From CAVWCQ01 sp963753545 (lineage in GTDB: Bacteria > Chloroflexota > Anaerolineae > Aggregatilineales > Aggregatilineaceae), in contig CAVWCQ010000008.1 in assembly GCA_963753545.1 (NCBI GenBank), positions 868,001 through 932,000 of the forward strand: a DNA stretch of 64,000 bases. The letters are read 5' to 3'. How positions within the stretch are numbered: the first letter of the stretch is position 1; each line of letters begins with the position of its first letter. Under the pieces are notes generated by a model. The model worked only from the letters and a program-made list of their open reading frames with translations, ran no database searches and was not told the DNA's origin. The position numbers and the translations under genes are program-made. Positions 32,918 through 43,627 of this stretch are shown here, one piece after another.

Positions 32918-35900
32918 TTATGGCGCGAACTGCGGACAGGTTGGCCCATCACCCGTAAGACCATAGTCGCGCCGCTCGTCGTCTGTCAGATCGCGGAAGA
33001 CGTGTTCGCAGGCATACGCTGCCAGATTTTCCGGCGATCCAATGAACCACAGCTTAGCCGTGAATTCATTGCTGCCCGTAAAGACATTTTGCCCATCGGG
33101 GCTGAAGGCGATATGGGACACGGAGCTCGTGTGGCCTCCCAGAGTTTGCATCAACTGCCCGCTGTCCAGATCCCAGACGCGGAGATAGCCGTCATAGCCG
33201 CCCGTGATCAGCCGCCGCCCGTCGGGGCTGACGGCGATGCTGTAGGCCACGCCCCAAGGCCCCTCAAGCGTGCGCAGCAGATCGCCGCTTGCCACATCCC
33301 ATAACAAGGCAGTGGTATCACCACCCGTCAATACCCGCTGCCCATCCGGGGTGAAGGCGACAGCGCTGAGATAATCGGTATGGCCCTCAAAGGTATGCAG
33401 CAGATCACCCGTCGCCGCATCCCACAGCTTCGCTGTCCCGTCATCGCTGCCTGTCAGGATCGTCTTCCCGTCCGGGCTGAAAGCAACACTGTTGATCGGC
33501 TCGGTATGGCCCTCAAACGTATGCAGCAGATCGCCGCTGGCTACGTCCCACAGCCGGGCTGTCATGTCGGAACTGCCGGTGAGCGCGGTCTGTCCATCCG
33601 GGCTAAAGGTCACACTATTCACCCGGTCCGTATGGCCCTGGAACGTGCGCAGCAGGTCGCCGCTTGCAGCGTCCCACAAGCGGGAGGTTGGGTCATCACC
33701 GCCGCTCAGGATCACTGAGCCATCCGGGCTGATGGCTACACTTCGTACTGGAAGGGAGGGTCCCTCGATGGTGCGCACCAGATCCTCGCTGTCCACGTCC
33801 CACAGTCGGATGCTGCCGTCTTGACTGCCCGTGAGGATGGTCCGCCCATCGGGACTGTAAGCCGTCCCATAGGCTGAGCCGCCAACTTGCCTCAGATCGG
33901 TGAGCAGTTGGCTGTTGTTGAGGTCCCACAGGCGGGCAGTAGTGTCGGCGCTGCCCGTGAGGAGTGTATCGCTGTACGGGCTGAAGGCCACACTCCAAAT
34001 GGGGCCTGTATGCCCTTCGAATACGGCAATGAGCTGTCCGCTGGCGGCATCCCACAGGCGGGCCGTTTTATCCAAGCTGGCTGTAGCAATGATGCCGTAG
34101 TCATTATAGGCTACGCTGGATATGGCGCGGGTATGGCCTGTCAGAGTGTGGAGCAGGCTACCCGTTGCCACATCCCAGATGATAGCCGTGTTGTCTTCGC
34201 TGCCGGTCACGACGGTGGTGCCATCGGGGCTAAAGGCCGCACTGGTTACCGTACCGGCATGGCCTTCCAGGGTGTAGAGCAGGCTGCCCGTCGCCACATC
34301 CCACAGCCGGGCCGTATTATCGTACCCGCCTGTCACAATAAGACTACCATCGGGGCTGTAAGCCACAACAGCGATGTAACCTTCATGGCCCAGCAGGGTA
34401 TGCAGCGGGCTGCCAGTGGCGACATCCCACACGATAGCCGTGCCGTCGTTGCTGCCCGTCACGACGGTCTCTCCAGTCGGGCTGAAGGCAACGACAATTA
34501 CCGTATCGATATGGCTGACCAGGGTGTGAAGCTTCTGCCCGTTTCTGACATCCCACAATACGGCATGATTTTCATTGTCCGTCGTGATTGCCATCAGTCC
34601 ATCGCGGCTGAAAGCGACACCCTGCGGTGAACAGGTATGGCCCTCCGCGACGAAAAGCATCTGCCCGGTTGCCGCATCCCACAGGCGAGCCGTGTTATCG
34701 CAGCCGCTGGTGAGGATCCTGCTCCAGTCGGAGTTAAAGGCGATACCAGCTATCTTGTCGGTATGTCCGGTGAAGGTTTGCCGCAGATCGCCCGTTTGCT
34801 GGTCCCACAGACGGGCTGTGCCGTCTTCGCTGCCCGTCAGAATCGCCTCTCCGTTTGAGCTGAAAGCAACACTGGTGATGGCTCCGGTGTGCCCGGTATA
34901 GATGGCTTTGGTATGCAGCAGCGACAGCGCCCAGCGCAGGGCGGCTTCGGCTGGCACGCTGTAAGCCGTATCTAAGGCGCGAATACCCAGCAGCGCCGCC
35001 AATTCCGCATTAGGCAGATCGCTGGTCAGTAGCCGAGATGACAGAGGAGGCGAGATTCAGTGAGTTCGATGCGGGCTTCGCCTTCCGAAACGTTCTGATT
35101 GACACCCACCAGGGTTCCATTAGCGGCGGCGACCTGCGTATTCGCCTCATTAGCGCGATCCTGCGCCCGTAGACCGATCACCGACGCGGCAATCGACGCC
35201 AGAACTGCCAGGGTTCCGATCACCGCCAGCAGGACCGACGCCGTCCTGAGCTGCCGCGTCCGGCGGGATAAGCGCCGGGTCTGTTCTTCTGTCTCGCGAT
35301 CCCGGCGAATCTCCTCGTCCTCGACGCGCCGCGATTCCGTGATGAAGCTCTGCTGTTCCGGCGTGACCAGCGGCTCATGATCCGCCGCCTCTGTGGCCCA
35401 TGCCTCATAAGACAGCAGTTCATCGCCGCGCAGCAGGGCGCTGGGGGTGCGGCCCCGGCTCTCCCAGTCACGCACGCGCAGGAGCAGGGTGGTATGCAGC
35501 CGAACCCGATCCAGGTCCGTATCAATGGTTGCCAGCAGCGTATTGATCGCGCTGGTCAGGTCCTGCTGCCGGGCGTAATCGATCCACTGGATGGACTTGA
35601 TCGTTTCCCAGTTCGCGCGCGCCAATTGTTCATAGGGCTGTTTCACCGGGTCCGAATAAAATTCGCCAATGAGCTGCACCTCATCGACGGGCTGATAGAG
35701 GAACGGAACAATCCGCTTGTTATTTTTGCGGGCGTGTTCGATCTCGCGCTGGCAGTAGATCGACTCCAGGGAATCGGGGCTGACGATCAGAACAAAATTA
35801 TCGGCTTCCTCGATGCCGCCGCAGATCTCTTCCCACCATTTGGTTGAATAGTCGATACCCCGCCAATCGACCCAGGCTTTCCGGTTCTGCGCGTTGAGCG

Positions 35901-35964
35901 CGTCGAAAATCTGGCGGACAAAGTCGGCATCCTTGCGCGAATAGGAAATGAATACGTCAGCCAT
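32918..35964 (-). CDS. TIR-TM-WD40 protein A, two frameshifts
   Basis: ATG 35964 follows GGAGGGG. Residues 1-130 are a TIR domain: DVFISYSRKD at the start, WVDWRGIDYSTKWWEEI, FVLIVSPDSL and CQREIEHARKNN, whose Glu matches the catalytic Glu of TIR NADases. A charged helical region with likely coiled coil leads to one transmembrane helix (ASVLLAVIGTLAVLASIAAS). Two single extra bases at about 35064 and 35034, placed by comparison with copy B, rejoin this to a run of about 15 WD40 repeats (SVAFSPDG, GSxDxTARLWD) ending in a tail with YACEHVFRDLT and a final Cys. Corrected length 1014 aa. Such proteins sense a signal through the propellers and could deplete NAD or signal through TIR. Confidence 0.82.
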
Positions 35965-36012
35965 CTCACCCCTCCACAACCAATAGTGATAATTATATAG
36001 TTATTTTTTAAT

Positions 36013-39000
36013 TTATTGGCTGTGGCAGGTTGGCTCATCCGCCAGGATGCCGTAGCGCTGCCGCTCCTCGTCTGTGAAATCGCGGGAGATGTGGTCGCAC
36101 GCATAGGCTTCTAATTCGTCCGGTGTTCCCATGAACCACAGCCGGGCGGTGTTGTCCCAACCGCCCGTGAGGGCGGTGCGTCCATCGGGACTGAACACCA
36201 GACCGTTCACGATGTCGGTATGGCCCTCAAGGATGGAGAGAAGCTGCCTGCTTGCCACATCCCACAGGCGGGCGGTGTGGTCCCAACTGCCCGTGAGAAC
36301 GGTGCGCCCATCGGGGCTAAAGGCTACGCTGCTCACATAATAGGTATGGCCTATCAGGATATGGAGGAGCTGCCCACTCGCCACATCCCACAGACGGGCC
36401 GTGTAGTCCCAACTGCCCGTGAGGACGGTGCGTCCATCGGGGCTGAAGGCTACGCTGCTCACATAATAGGTATGGCCCTCCAGCGTGTGCAGGAGTTGGC
36501 CGCTCGCCACATCCCACAGCCGGGCCGTGTTGTCATCGCTGCCCGTGAGGGCGGTGCGTCCATCGGGGCTGAAGGCGAGACTGAATACGGCGTCGGTATG
36601 GCCCTCCAGAGCGTGCAGGAGTTGGCCGCTCGCTGCATCCCACAGCCGGGCCGTGTCGTCACGGCTGCCCGTGAGGACAGTACGCCCATCGGGACTGAAG
36701 GCAACCCCGGTCACCATGTCGGTATGGCCTTTCAGGACATGGAGGATCTGCCCGCTCGCTACATCCCACAGCCGGGCCGTGTAGTCATAGCTGCCCGTGA
36801 GGACGGTGCGCCCATCGGGGCTGAAGGCGACACTGATCACGGTTTCCGTATGGCCTTCCAGGGTGTGCAGAAGTTGGCCGCTTGCTACATCCCACAGCCG
36901 GGCGGTGCTGTCCTCGCTGCCTGTGAGGGCGGTGCGCCCATCAGGGCTGAAGGCGGCACTGGTTACGCTTTCCGTATGGCCCTCAAGGATATGGAGGAGC
37001 TGTCCGCTTGCCACGTCCCACAGCCGGGCGGTGTGGTCAAGACTGCCTGTGAGGGCGGTGCGTCCATCGGGACTGAAGGCGATACCTGTCACGCGGTCGG
37101 TATGGCCCTCCAGGGTGTGGAGGGGTTGGAAGCCTGCTACATCCCACAGCCGGGCCGTGTGGTCATCACTCCCCGTGAGGATCGTGCGCCCATCGGGGCT
37201 GAAGGCGACACTGTATATGGCATGGGTATGGCCTTCCAGGGTGTGCAGGAGCTGACCGCTTGCCACATCCCACAGCCGGGCGGTGTGGTCATGACTGCCC
37301 GTGAGGGCGATACGTCCATTGGGGCTGAAGGCGATACTTTGCACATAATCCGTATGGCCTTCCAGGGTGTGCAGGAGCTGACCGCTTGCCGCGTCCCACA
37401 ACCGGGCCGTTTGGTCACGACTGCCCGTGAGGATGGTGCGCCCGTCCGGGCTGAAGGCGACATTGGTCACCATGTCAGTATGGCCCTTAAGGGTGTGCAG
37501 AAGCTGACCGTTCGCCACGTCCCACAGCCGGGCGGAGGCGTCATTACTGCCCGCGAGGACGGTGCGTCCATCGGGGCTGAAGGTTGCACTGCTCACGATG
37601 CTGGTCTGATCCAGGGTGTGCAGGAGCTGACCGCTTGTCACATCCCACAGCCGGACGGTGGCGTCAGCACTGCCTGTGAGGGCGGTGCGCCCATCGGGGC
37701 TGAAGGCGACACTGACCACGGTGTTGGTATGGCCCTCAAGGGTCTGGAGGAGTTGACCGCTTGCTACATCCCACAGCCGGGCGGTGGCGTCATCACTGCC
37801 TGTGAGAACGGTGCGCCCATCGGGGCTGAAGGCTATACTGCGCACAGAGATTCGCATGGCCCTCCAGGGTGTGCAGAAGCTGCCCGCTTGCCACATCCCA
37901 CAGCCGGGCGGTAGCGTCATCACTGCCCGTGAGAGCGGTGCGCCCATCGGGGCTGAAGGCTACCCGATACACGGGCCCTGTGTGGCCTTCGAGCGTATGG
38001 AGCAGTTGGCCGCTTGCTGCATCCCACAGCCGGGCGGTGTTGTCCCAACTGCCTGTGAGGATCGTGCGCCCATCGGGACTGAATGCCACACTGACCACAC
38101 TTTCGGTATGGCCCCGAAAGACAGCACGTGTGTACAGATCAGGCAGCGCGCTGCGCAGAACCGCTTCGGCCTGCGGCGTGTCGGCGATGTGTAAGGCGCG
38201 AACGCCTAACAACGCTGGCAGTTCAGGATCGTACTCGGATTGACTGCTCAGGACAGAGACTGCGTAAGAGGCGAGGTTGAGCGATTGGATGCGCGCCTCT
38301 CCTTCCGCCACATTCTGAGCCACTGCCGCCAGCGTGACATCGGCGGCGGCAACCTGGGCATTGGCGTGATCCGCTCGATCCTGCGCCTGGAAGCCGATGA
38401 TCGACGCGGCGATGGAGGCCAGGATCGCCAGTATTCCGACCCCCGCCAGCAGCCCCGCCGCAGTCCTCAACTGCCGCGTGCGTTTGGACAACTGGCGATT
38501 TTCGGCTGCCGCCTTCACGGTTTGATCTTCGAGCGCTTTGGCGCGGCTTTCCTGTTCCTCGGCCCGGCGGTGTTCATCGTCCTCTACCCGGCGGGATTCG
38601 GTTATATAGGCCCGCTGCTCGGACGTTGCGCACGGGTCGCCGCCCTCGTCGTCGCTGGCTTTCAGCCATTCCTCATAGGACAGCAGTTCATCGCCGCGCA
38701 GGAGGACACTGGGGCTGCGGCCTCGATCTTCCCAGTCCCGCACTCGCAGGAGGAGCATCGTATGCAGGCGGACGCGCTCCGGGTTGGAGTCAATCGTCTC
38801 CAGGAGGGCATGGATCGCCCCGTCCAGGGTTTGCAGCTTGACGTAATCAATCCACTGGATCGATTTGAGCGTTTCCCAGTTCGCCCGCGCTAACTGTTCA
38901 TAGGGCTGCTTGACCGGGTCGGTGTAATACTCACCGATGAACTGCACCTCATTGATGGCTTCGTAGAGCAGGGGAACAATCCGCTTGTTGTTTTTGCGGG

Positions 39001-39232
39001 CGTGTTCGATCTCGCGCTGGCAGTAGATCGATTTCAGGGAATCGGGGCTGACGATCAGGACAAAATTGTCGGCCCCTTCGATGCCCGTGCAGATTTCTTC
39101 CCACCATTTGGTTGAATAGTCGATGCCGCGCCAATCGACCCAGGCTTTCCGGTTCTGCCCGTTGAGCGCATCGAAAATCTGGCGGACAAATTCGGAATCT
39201 TTGCGCGAATAGGAAATGAATACATCAGCCAT
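36013..39232 (-). CDS. TIR-TM-WD40 protein B, one frameshift
   Basis: Paralogue of A. It has the same TIR domain (ISYSRKDSEFVRQIFDAL, CQREIEHARKNN), a longer charged coiled-coil segment (EEQESRAKALEDQTVKAAAE), a transmembrane helix (LLAGVGILAILASIAASIIG), then an ordered helical module (LPALLGVRALHIADTPQAEA) and 16 WD40 blades. One extra base near 37851 splits the gene after the second blade; removal gives 1072 aa. The blades are far more alike than in A, nearly all reading AFSPDGRT-LTGS-D-TARLWDVASGQLLHTLEGHT. The tail DELEAYACDHISRDFTDEER matches that of A. It ends 49 nt before gene A starts, in the same orientation, so the two may be co-transcribed. Confidence 0.85.
36120..38110 (-). repeat. 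Tandem ~126-bp DNA repeats encoding WD40 blades
   Basis: About 16 units of 126 bp repeat with segments such as GCCCATCGGGGCTGAAGGC and CCCACAGCCGGGC(G/C)GTG unchanged at DNA level, including synonymous positions. This shows recent tandem amplification or gene conversion; copy A at 33.0-34.9 kb has the same period but diverged units. Confidence 0.85.
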
Positions 39233-39308
39233 ACCCACCCCCACTATCACAGCCAATGCTCATATTATATATAGTTGTTTAGTTTATTGGCTGGGTGGGA
39301 TGGCTGCG

Positions 39309-40136
39309 TTATGAAATTTCGACGCGCTCGTTTCCGGTGGTGACGCGGCAGATCATGTGCATCAGGGGGTAGGTCTCTTCGCCGATCCGGACCGCGCCGC
39401 GCTTCTGGTCGGAATCCAGGTAACGGCTGCTCACCGTATTGTTAAACACGGCGGTGATCTTCTCTGCGATAGACACGGCGTTGGCGGCGGCGGTGAGGAT
39501 GATAAAATGGTCTTCGTCCAAATAGCCGATAAAGTCCTGAGTCGCACCCCGTTGATTGACGACGGTGAGCAAAATCTGGCGAATGTCGTCGGCAACTTCG
39601 GCTCCCGCCGCGCTGCCATAAACCTGGTAGAAGGGCGTCGCGTTTTCGAGCGTGACCTCGATGATCGCCTGATCGGAGCTGGTGCGGGCCTGTTCGATGA
39701 GGGGGCGCGCCTGGAAGGCAGCGGGCAGCCCGGTGCGCAGATCGGTGAAACGCTCGCGAGCAGCGCGGGCGATGCTGTTCTGGATGCGGAGCATCAGTTC
39801 CTGCAAATCAAACGGCTTGACGATGAAATCATCCACGCCGATTGCCAAACTTCTGCGCCGCTGGTCCCGCGTATCCCGGTCCGCCAGAAAGAGGATTGGA
39901 ATGTGGGCCGTGCGCGGCTGGCTGAGCAGGCAGCCCGCCAGGGTATACTGGTCGTCGCTGTCCATCAGTGACAGGCCGATCAGGACGGCATGGGGCATCA
40001 CCTGCGCGGCGAGGATCAGGGCTTCGTCGCTGGCCCTGGCATGCAGCAGCGTGATATTCTGGGTGCTGAAAAACAGCTCCAGCATCGTGGCGATATCCAA
40101 TTCGTGTTCAACCAGTAAAACGCGCGTCGTTGTCAC
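39309..40136 (-). CDS. Degenerate response regulator: REC + GGDEF-like domain (275 aa)
   Basis: GTG 40136 follows GGGAGC. Residues 1-120 have the receiver fold (RVLLVEHELDIATML, IPILFLADRD, DDFIVKPFD with the conserved Lys), but the phospho-acceptor strand reads AVLIGLSLMDSDD, where the Asp is replaced. Residues about 135-270 resemble a GGDEF domain in secondary structure, with GYLDEDHFIIL in place of the GG[D/E]EF loop and FTDLRTGLPAAFQARPL as the entry motif. Both active sites look lost, so it probably binds rather than makes signals. It is the last gene of the leftward 45.2-39.3 kb cluster. Confidence 0.72.
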   Translation of the reverse strand: MTTTRVLLVEHELDIATMLELFFSTQNITLLHARASDEALILAAQVMPHAVLIGLSLMDSDDQYTLAGCLLSQPRTAHIPILFLADRDTRDQRRRSLAIGVDDFIVKPFDLQELMLRIQNSIARAARERFTDLRTGLPAAFQARPLIEQARTSSDQAIIEVTLENATPFYQVYGSAAGAEVADDIRQILLTVVNQRGATQDFIGYLDEDHFIILTAAANAVSIAEKITAVFNNTVSSRYLDSDQKRGAVRIGEETYPLMHMICRVTTGNERVEIS

Positions 40137-40145
40137 TGCTGCTCC

Positions 40146-41191
40146 CTATAACTCGAAATAGACTGCGCTGGATAGATCTATGCCGTGCCCTCCTCCATGA
40201 CTGTCCTCATAGCCATAGCCCCAGGCTTCTTCAACCAGCGAACCCTGGAACGCTCGAATGCTGTTCTTGAGCGGTTCGGGTAGAGATGCCTCATGATAGA
40301 ACCGCTTGAGCGCATTTGCGACTGCTTTGGATCGTTTGCCCGGTGACTGAGCAGCGAAAGCTTTGAGCAGGGGGTCAGCGGCGGCAGTGCCCAGCAAGAT
40401 TAACCCCTGACTGCACAGTCAAATAGGTTGGCCCCGTAGGAAGGGACGCCGAGAGAAAAACGCCACCGGCTCGTCGAGATGCAGGATCAAAGGCATGATA
40501 GCTGTTCGCCGAGCTGTGTATCGAGTTGGCCGCATCCTGGCGAACAGCTTCATTTGTATCGTTATGCATGACAAAAGACAGCCCAAAGGCGGCTGCCGGG
40601 TTGCCGATTTGCCCCAGCGCCCAAACCGACCCCTGCCGGACATCCCACGCCTCATCAAAGAGGTGTTCAATTAAACGCCCGACTGCTGGAACGAGCAGCG
40701 TCGGGTTAGACAGGTCCGGAGCCGCGCCGATTTGGCCCAGAGCGCCAGCGGCACAGCGGCGAACGATGGAGTCGGGGCTATTCAGGACTTCTGTTAAAGC
40801 CCCAACTGCTTTCTCCCCGGCTGAAATACAGTCGGCCCACTCCTGATCTTTGATCCAGTTCATCACGTTCTGGTTAATCTGGTTGGGCGGGTAACCGATT
40901 TTTCCAAGGGCGGCGGTAGCGAGTTCATATTCCAGCCATTTTGCCACAAACTCAGGAGATCTTGGGCAGCATTTGCTCTCGCCCAAAGAATGCTATGAGT
41001 GATCCTGGAGTGATCACCTGACTTTGGAGGGATTGAAATAGGGCTGGATAAGCGGCAGGATTGGCAATCTGAATAAGCGCTTCTATAACAGCTTGCCGAA
41101 AAAAAGTATTTTTTTCATTGCCCAGAATGCTGGTCAACCCGTTAACGTCGTGGTTTGCTTTCAGCTTATTAATATCAGACCAATCAGTCAT
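40146..41191 (-). CDS. HEAT-repeat protein, two frameshifts
   Basis: GGAAG precedes ATG 41191. Single extra bases near 40961 and in the CCCC run 40405-40408 split it; removing both gives 347 aa. HEAT/PBS-lyase-like helical repeats are seen: FRQAVIEALIQIANPAAYPAL, IVRRCAAGALGQIGAAP, DVRQGSVWALGQIGNPAAA and EAVRQDAANSI. The C-terminal part (GKRSKAVANALKRF, ending Gly/His-rich) caps the array. Such proteins are scaffolds. Its nine-base spacing to the REC-GGDEF gene suggests they act together. Confidence 0.75.
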
Positions 41192-41257
41192 TTATTTAAC
41201 TTCCGTAGATAGGTCCCCCTCATAAAGGCGACTGCATAAGGGGGACAGATCACAACC

Positions 41258-42262
41258 CTAAGGCACGCCCCACAGCCGAATCGTGCCATCGGCGCTGGCT
41301 GACGCAATGGTTGTCCCGTCGGGGCTGAAAGCGATGCCAAAAACGCCCGCTTCGTGCCCTTCCAACCGGACCACTGCGTCGCCGCCCTCGGCTGCGTCCC
41401 AAATATTCAGGCGGTCATCCGCGCCGCCCGCCACAATCATGGTACCCGCCGGGTCAAAAACAACGCCCCACACGCGGTCAATCGGCCCTTCCAGAATGTT
41501 GACAGCCTCACCGGAAAGCACATTCCACGTCACAACCACTTTATCCGCGCCGGATGAGGCCAGGATCGATCCATCGGGGCTGAAGGCGAGGGCCAGCACA
41601 CTATCGGCATGACCATCCAGCGTGTTGGTATTTTCGCCTGTCGCCGGGTCCCAGAACATGATATGGGCATCGAGATGCCCGCCGCCGGAGGCCAGAATTT
41701 TACCATCGGGGCTGAAGGCGAGGGCCAGGACAGGCGCGGTGTGGCCTTCCAGCTTCGCGCTTTGTTCCCCGGTAGCGACGTTCCACAAGAAGATCGTTTT
41801 GTCATAACCGCCCGAAGCCAGGATCGTCCCATCGGGGCTGAAGGCGAGCCCGCGCGCGATGCTGGTGTGACCTTCCAGCGTGGCGGTATTTTCACCCGTC
41901 GCCACATTCCACAATTTGACCAGACCATCGTCGCCCGCCGAGGCGAGTTGCGTGCCGTCCGGGCTGAAGATCACGGTTTCGACGCCTTTGGCATCCCCTT
42001 CCCAGGAAGTGGTGTTGTCACCTGTCGCGGCATCCCACAGGCGAATCTGGCCGTCGCGCCCCCCCGAAGCGAGCGTCGTCCCATCAGGACTGTAGGCCAC
42101 GGAGAGAAGCGGCGAACTGCCCGCCTCGCCCAGCGTGCGGATCGTCGTCAGGCTGGGCGCGTTATCCAGGGTGATCTTGCCGCCGCCCTGGGCAATCGTC
42201 GGGGATACCGCATTGATCAGAAGCAAAGCGACAAATAAAGTTGAGAAAATCAGTTTCTTCAT
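41258..42262 (-). CDS. Secreted seven-bladed WD40 protein (334 aa)
   Basis: Signal peptide 1-25 (LFVALLLINAVSPTIAQ), ATG 42262 with GAGGA upstream. Seven blades can be counted, each with AFSPDG or close and LASGG/ASAS plus LW/W; the last ends IRLWGVP, closing a single propeller. Unlike the TIR-WD40 proteins it is extracellular and has exactly one ring. It is a protein- or glycan-binding platform. It sits 16 nt after the CpaE-like gene in the cluster. Confidence 0.88.
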   Translation of the reverse strand: MKKLIFSTLFVALLLINAVSPTIAQGGGKITLDNAPSLTTIRTLGEAGSSPLLSVAYSPDGTTLASGGRDGQIRLWDAATGDNTTSWEGDAKGVETVIFSPDGTQLASAGDDGLVKLWNVATGENTATLEGHTSIARGLAFSPDGTILASGGYDKTIFLWNVATGEQSAKLEGHTAPVLALAFSPDGKILASGGGHLDAHIMFWDPATGENTNTLDGHADSVLALAFSPDGSILASSGADKVVVTWNVLSGEAVNILEGPIDRVWGVVFDPAGTMIVAGGADDRLNIWDAAEGGDAVVRLEGHEAGVFGIAFSPDGTTIASASADGTIRLWGVP

Positions 42263-42278
42263 CACGTTCCTCGGTTCG

Positions 42279-43550
42279 TCACAGAGTCATGGTCCGGGCC
42301 AGCGCTTCAATCGAACTGGCGAAGGCGCTGGCAGGGTCAGCGGCAACCAGCGGCAGCCCCCGCCGGATCGCGGTTAACTGGTTATGATCATAAGGGATAT
42401 CCGCCGAGAGCGGCCTCTTGAGCGCTTTTTGAATGGTCTCCGCAGGCACATCGGGGGTGGGCCGGATGTGGTTGACGACGACACGCACCCGCCCGATCTC
42501 CACGCCAGCATTTTGCAGCGCCACCATAAACTGCCCGGTGGTCTGGATCGATGGCGGATCATCGGACATCACCACGACAACCGAACGCGCCATGAGCAGC
42601 GCGCCTACCGCCCCCGGATCGAGGCCGGGCGCATCCACTATCACATGCTGGAACGCGCTGCCCAGGTGGGTGAGCACATTCTGGACCGCCACAGTCGACA
42701 GGGTTTGCATGGTTGGGATGCTGGGCGCGGCCAGGACTGCGATTCCGGTGGGGTGGTGCTGCACCAGCAGACTGGTGACTGCACGCGGATCGGGGGAATC
42801 GCCCAGGTTGAGCAGCGCTCCCCAGTTTTGCGGCGGGGCGAGATGCAGATGCAGCGGAATATGGCCGCTCGCCGTGCTTAGATCCACCAGGCAAACGCGC
42901 CGCCCGCGTGCCGCCAGCAAAAACGCCAGATTGATCGCAATCGTCGTGCTGCCTGTGCCACCACGCAGGCCCGCAATCGTCATGACAGGCATGCGCGCCG
43001 TTGGGGGAACGGGTTCGCTGGGCCGCGCATCTTCCGCGCCGATAGGTTTCCGGTCAAGGCGGGGCAGTCCGGTGGCAGGTGTCATCGGCTGGCGGACTGC
43101 CGCGTCCGCGGGCGATTTGGGCTGTGACGGAGTGCCCCGGTGTACGGGCTCGGTGAGAAGCCCCGTATGCACGCGGTAGTTCACCCCAGCTTTTAACACG
43201 GCATCGACCCGATCCGTCAGTTCCTGGGCGGTAACGGGTTTCGATATAAACGCATTCGCCCCTGCTTCGAGCGCCATGTGCTTATCCATCGGCTGGCTGC
43301 GGGCGGTCAAAATGATGATCGGCATGGCCGTTGTTGCCGCATTATCGCGCAGCTTGCGCACGACATCATAGCCGCTCAGATCGGGCATCATCACATCGAT
43401 AATCGCCACATCCGGCTGGGTTTCGGTGGCAATGGAAATCCCTTCTGCGCCATTGATCGCGGTCTGGACCTGATGCCCGACCCGCTGAAGCATGATTTTG
43501 ACCATCTGGAGCAAATTGATATCGTCATCAACAACCAATATTCGAGCCAT
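42279..43550 (-). CDS. CpaE-like protein: REC domain + ParA/MinD ATPase (423 aa)
   Basis: Residues 1-120 are an intact receiver (VVDDDINLL, phospho-Asp in AIIDVMMPD, Lys in FISKP). A Pro-rich linker leads to residues about 190-420, a MinD-type ATPase with deviant Walker A GLRGGTGSTTIAINLA (Lys replaced by Arg and Ser, as in many CpaE proteins), VCLVDLSTASG, HVIVDAPGLD and SVVVVMSDD. CpaE proteins localise type IV/Tad pilus machinery. No pilus genes are in the window, so here the ATPase may position another envelope complex. Unlike its downstream REC neighbour the receiver looks phosphorylatable. Confidence 0.87.
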   Translation of the reverse strand: MARILVVDDDINLLQMVKIMLQRVGHQVQTAINGAEGISIATETQPDVAIIDVMMPDLSGYDVVRKLRDNAATTAMPIIILTARSQPMDKHMALEAGANAFISKPVTAQELTDRVDAVLKAGVNYRVHTGLLTEPVHRGTPSQPKSPADAAVRQPMTPATGLPRLDRKPIGAEDARPSEPVPPTARMPVMTIAGLRGGTGSTTIAINLAFLLAARGRRVCLVDLSTASGHIPLHLHLAPPQNWGALLNLGDSPDPRAVTSLLVQHHPTGIAVLAAPSIPTMQTLSTVAVQNVLTHLGSAFQHVIVDAPGLDPGAVGALLMARSVVVVMSDDPPSIQTTGQFMVALQNAGVEIGRVRVVVNHIRPTPDVPAETIQKALKRPLSADIPYDHNQLTAIRRGLPLVAADPASAFASSIEALARTMTL

Positions 43551-43627
43551 AAGATGTTTTCCTTACGTGGATCTCAGAAAAATTGTACCACGCCTACTTC
43601 TCGTCCAACATGCAGAACACCTCAATC

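Noticed and set aside
36220..37914. A 564-codon open frame on the plus strand across the WD40 array
   Set aside because: It is antisense to a highly repetitive coding region; the repeat unit has no stop in that frame, so it is a periodic shadow. No ribosome-binding site or domain.
36120..38110. CRISPR-like regular DNA repeats
   Set aside because: The ~126-bp period encodes WD40 blades in frame, with no unique spacers and no cas genes.
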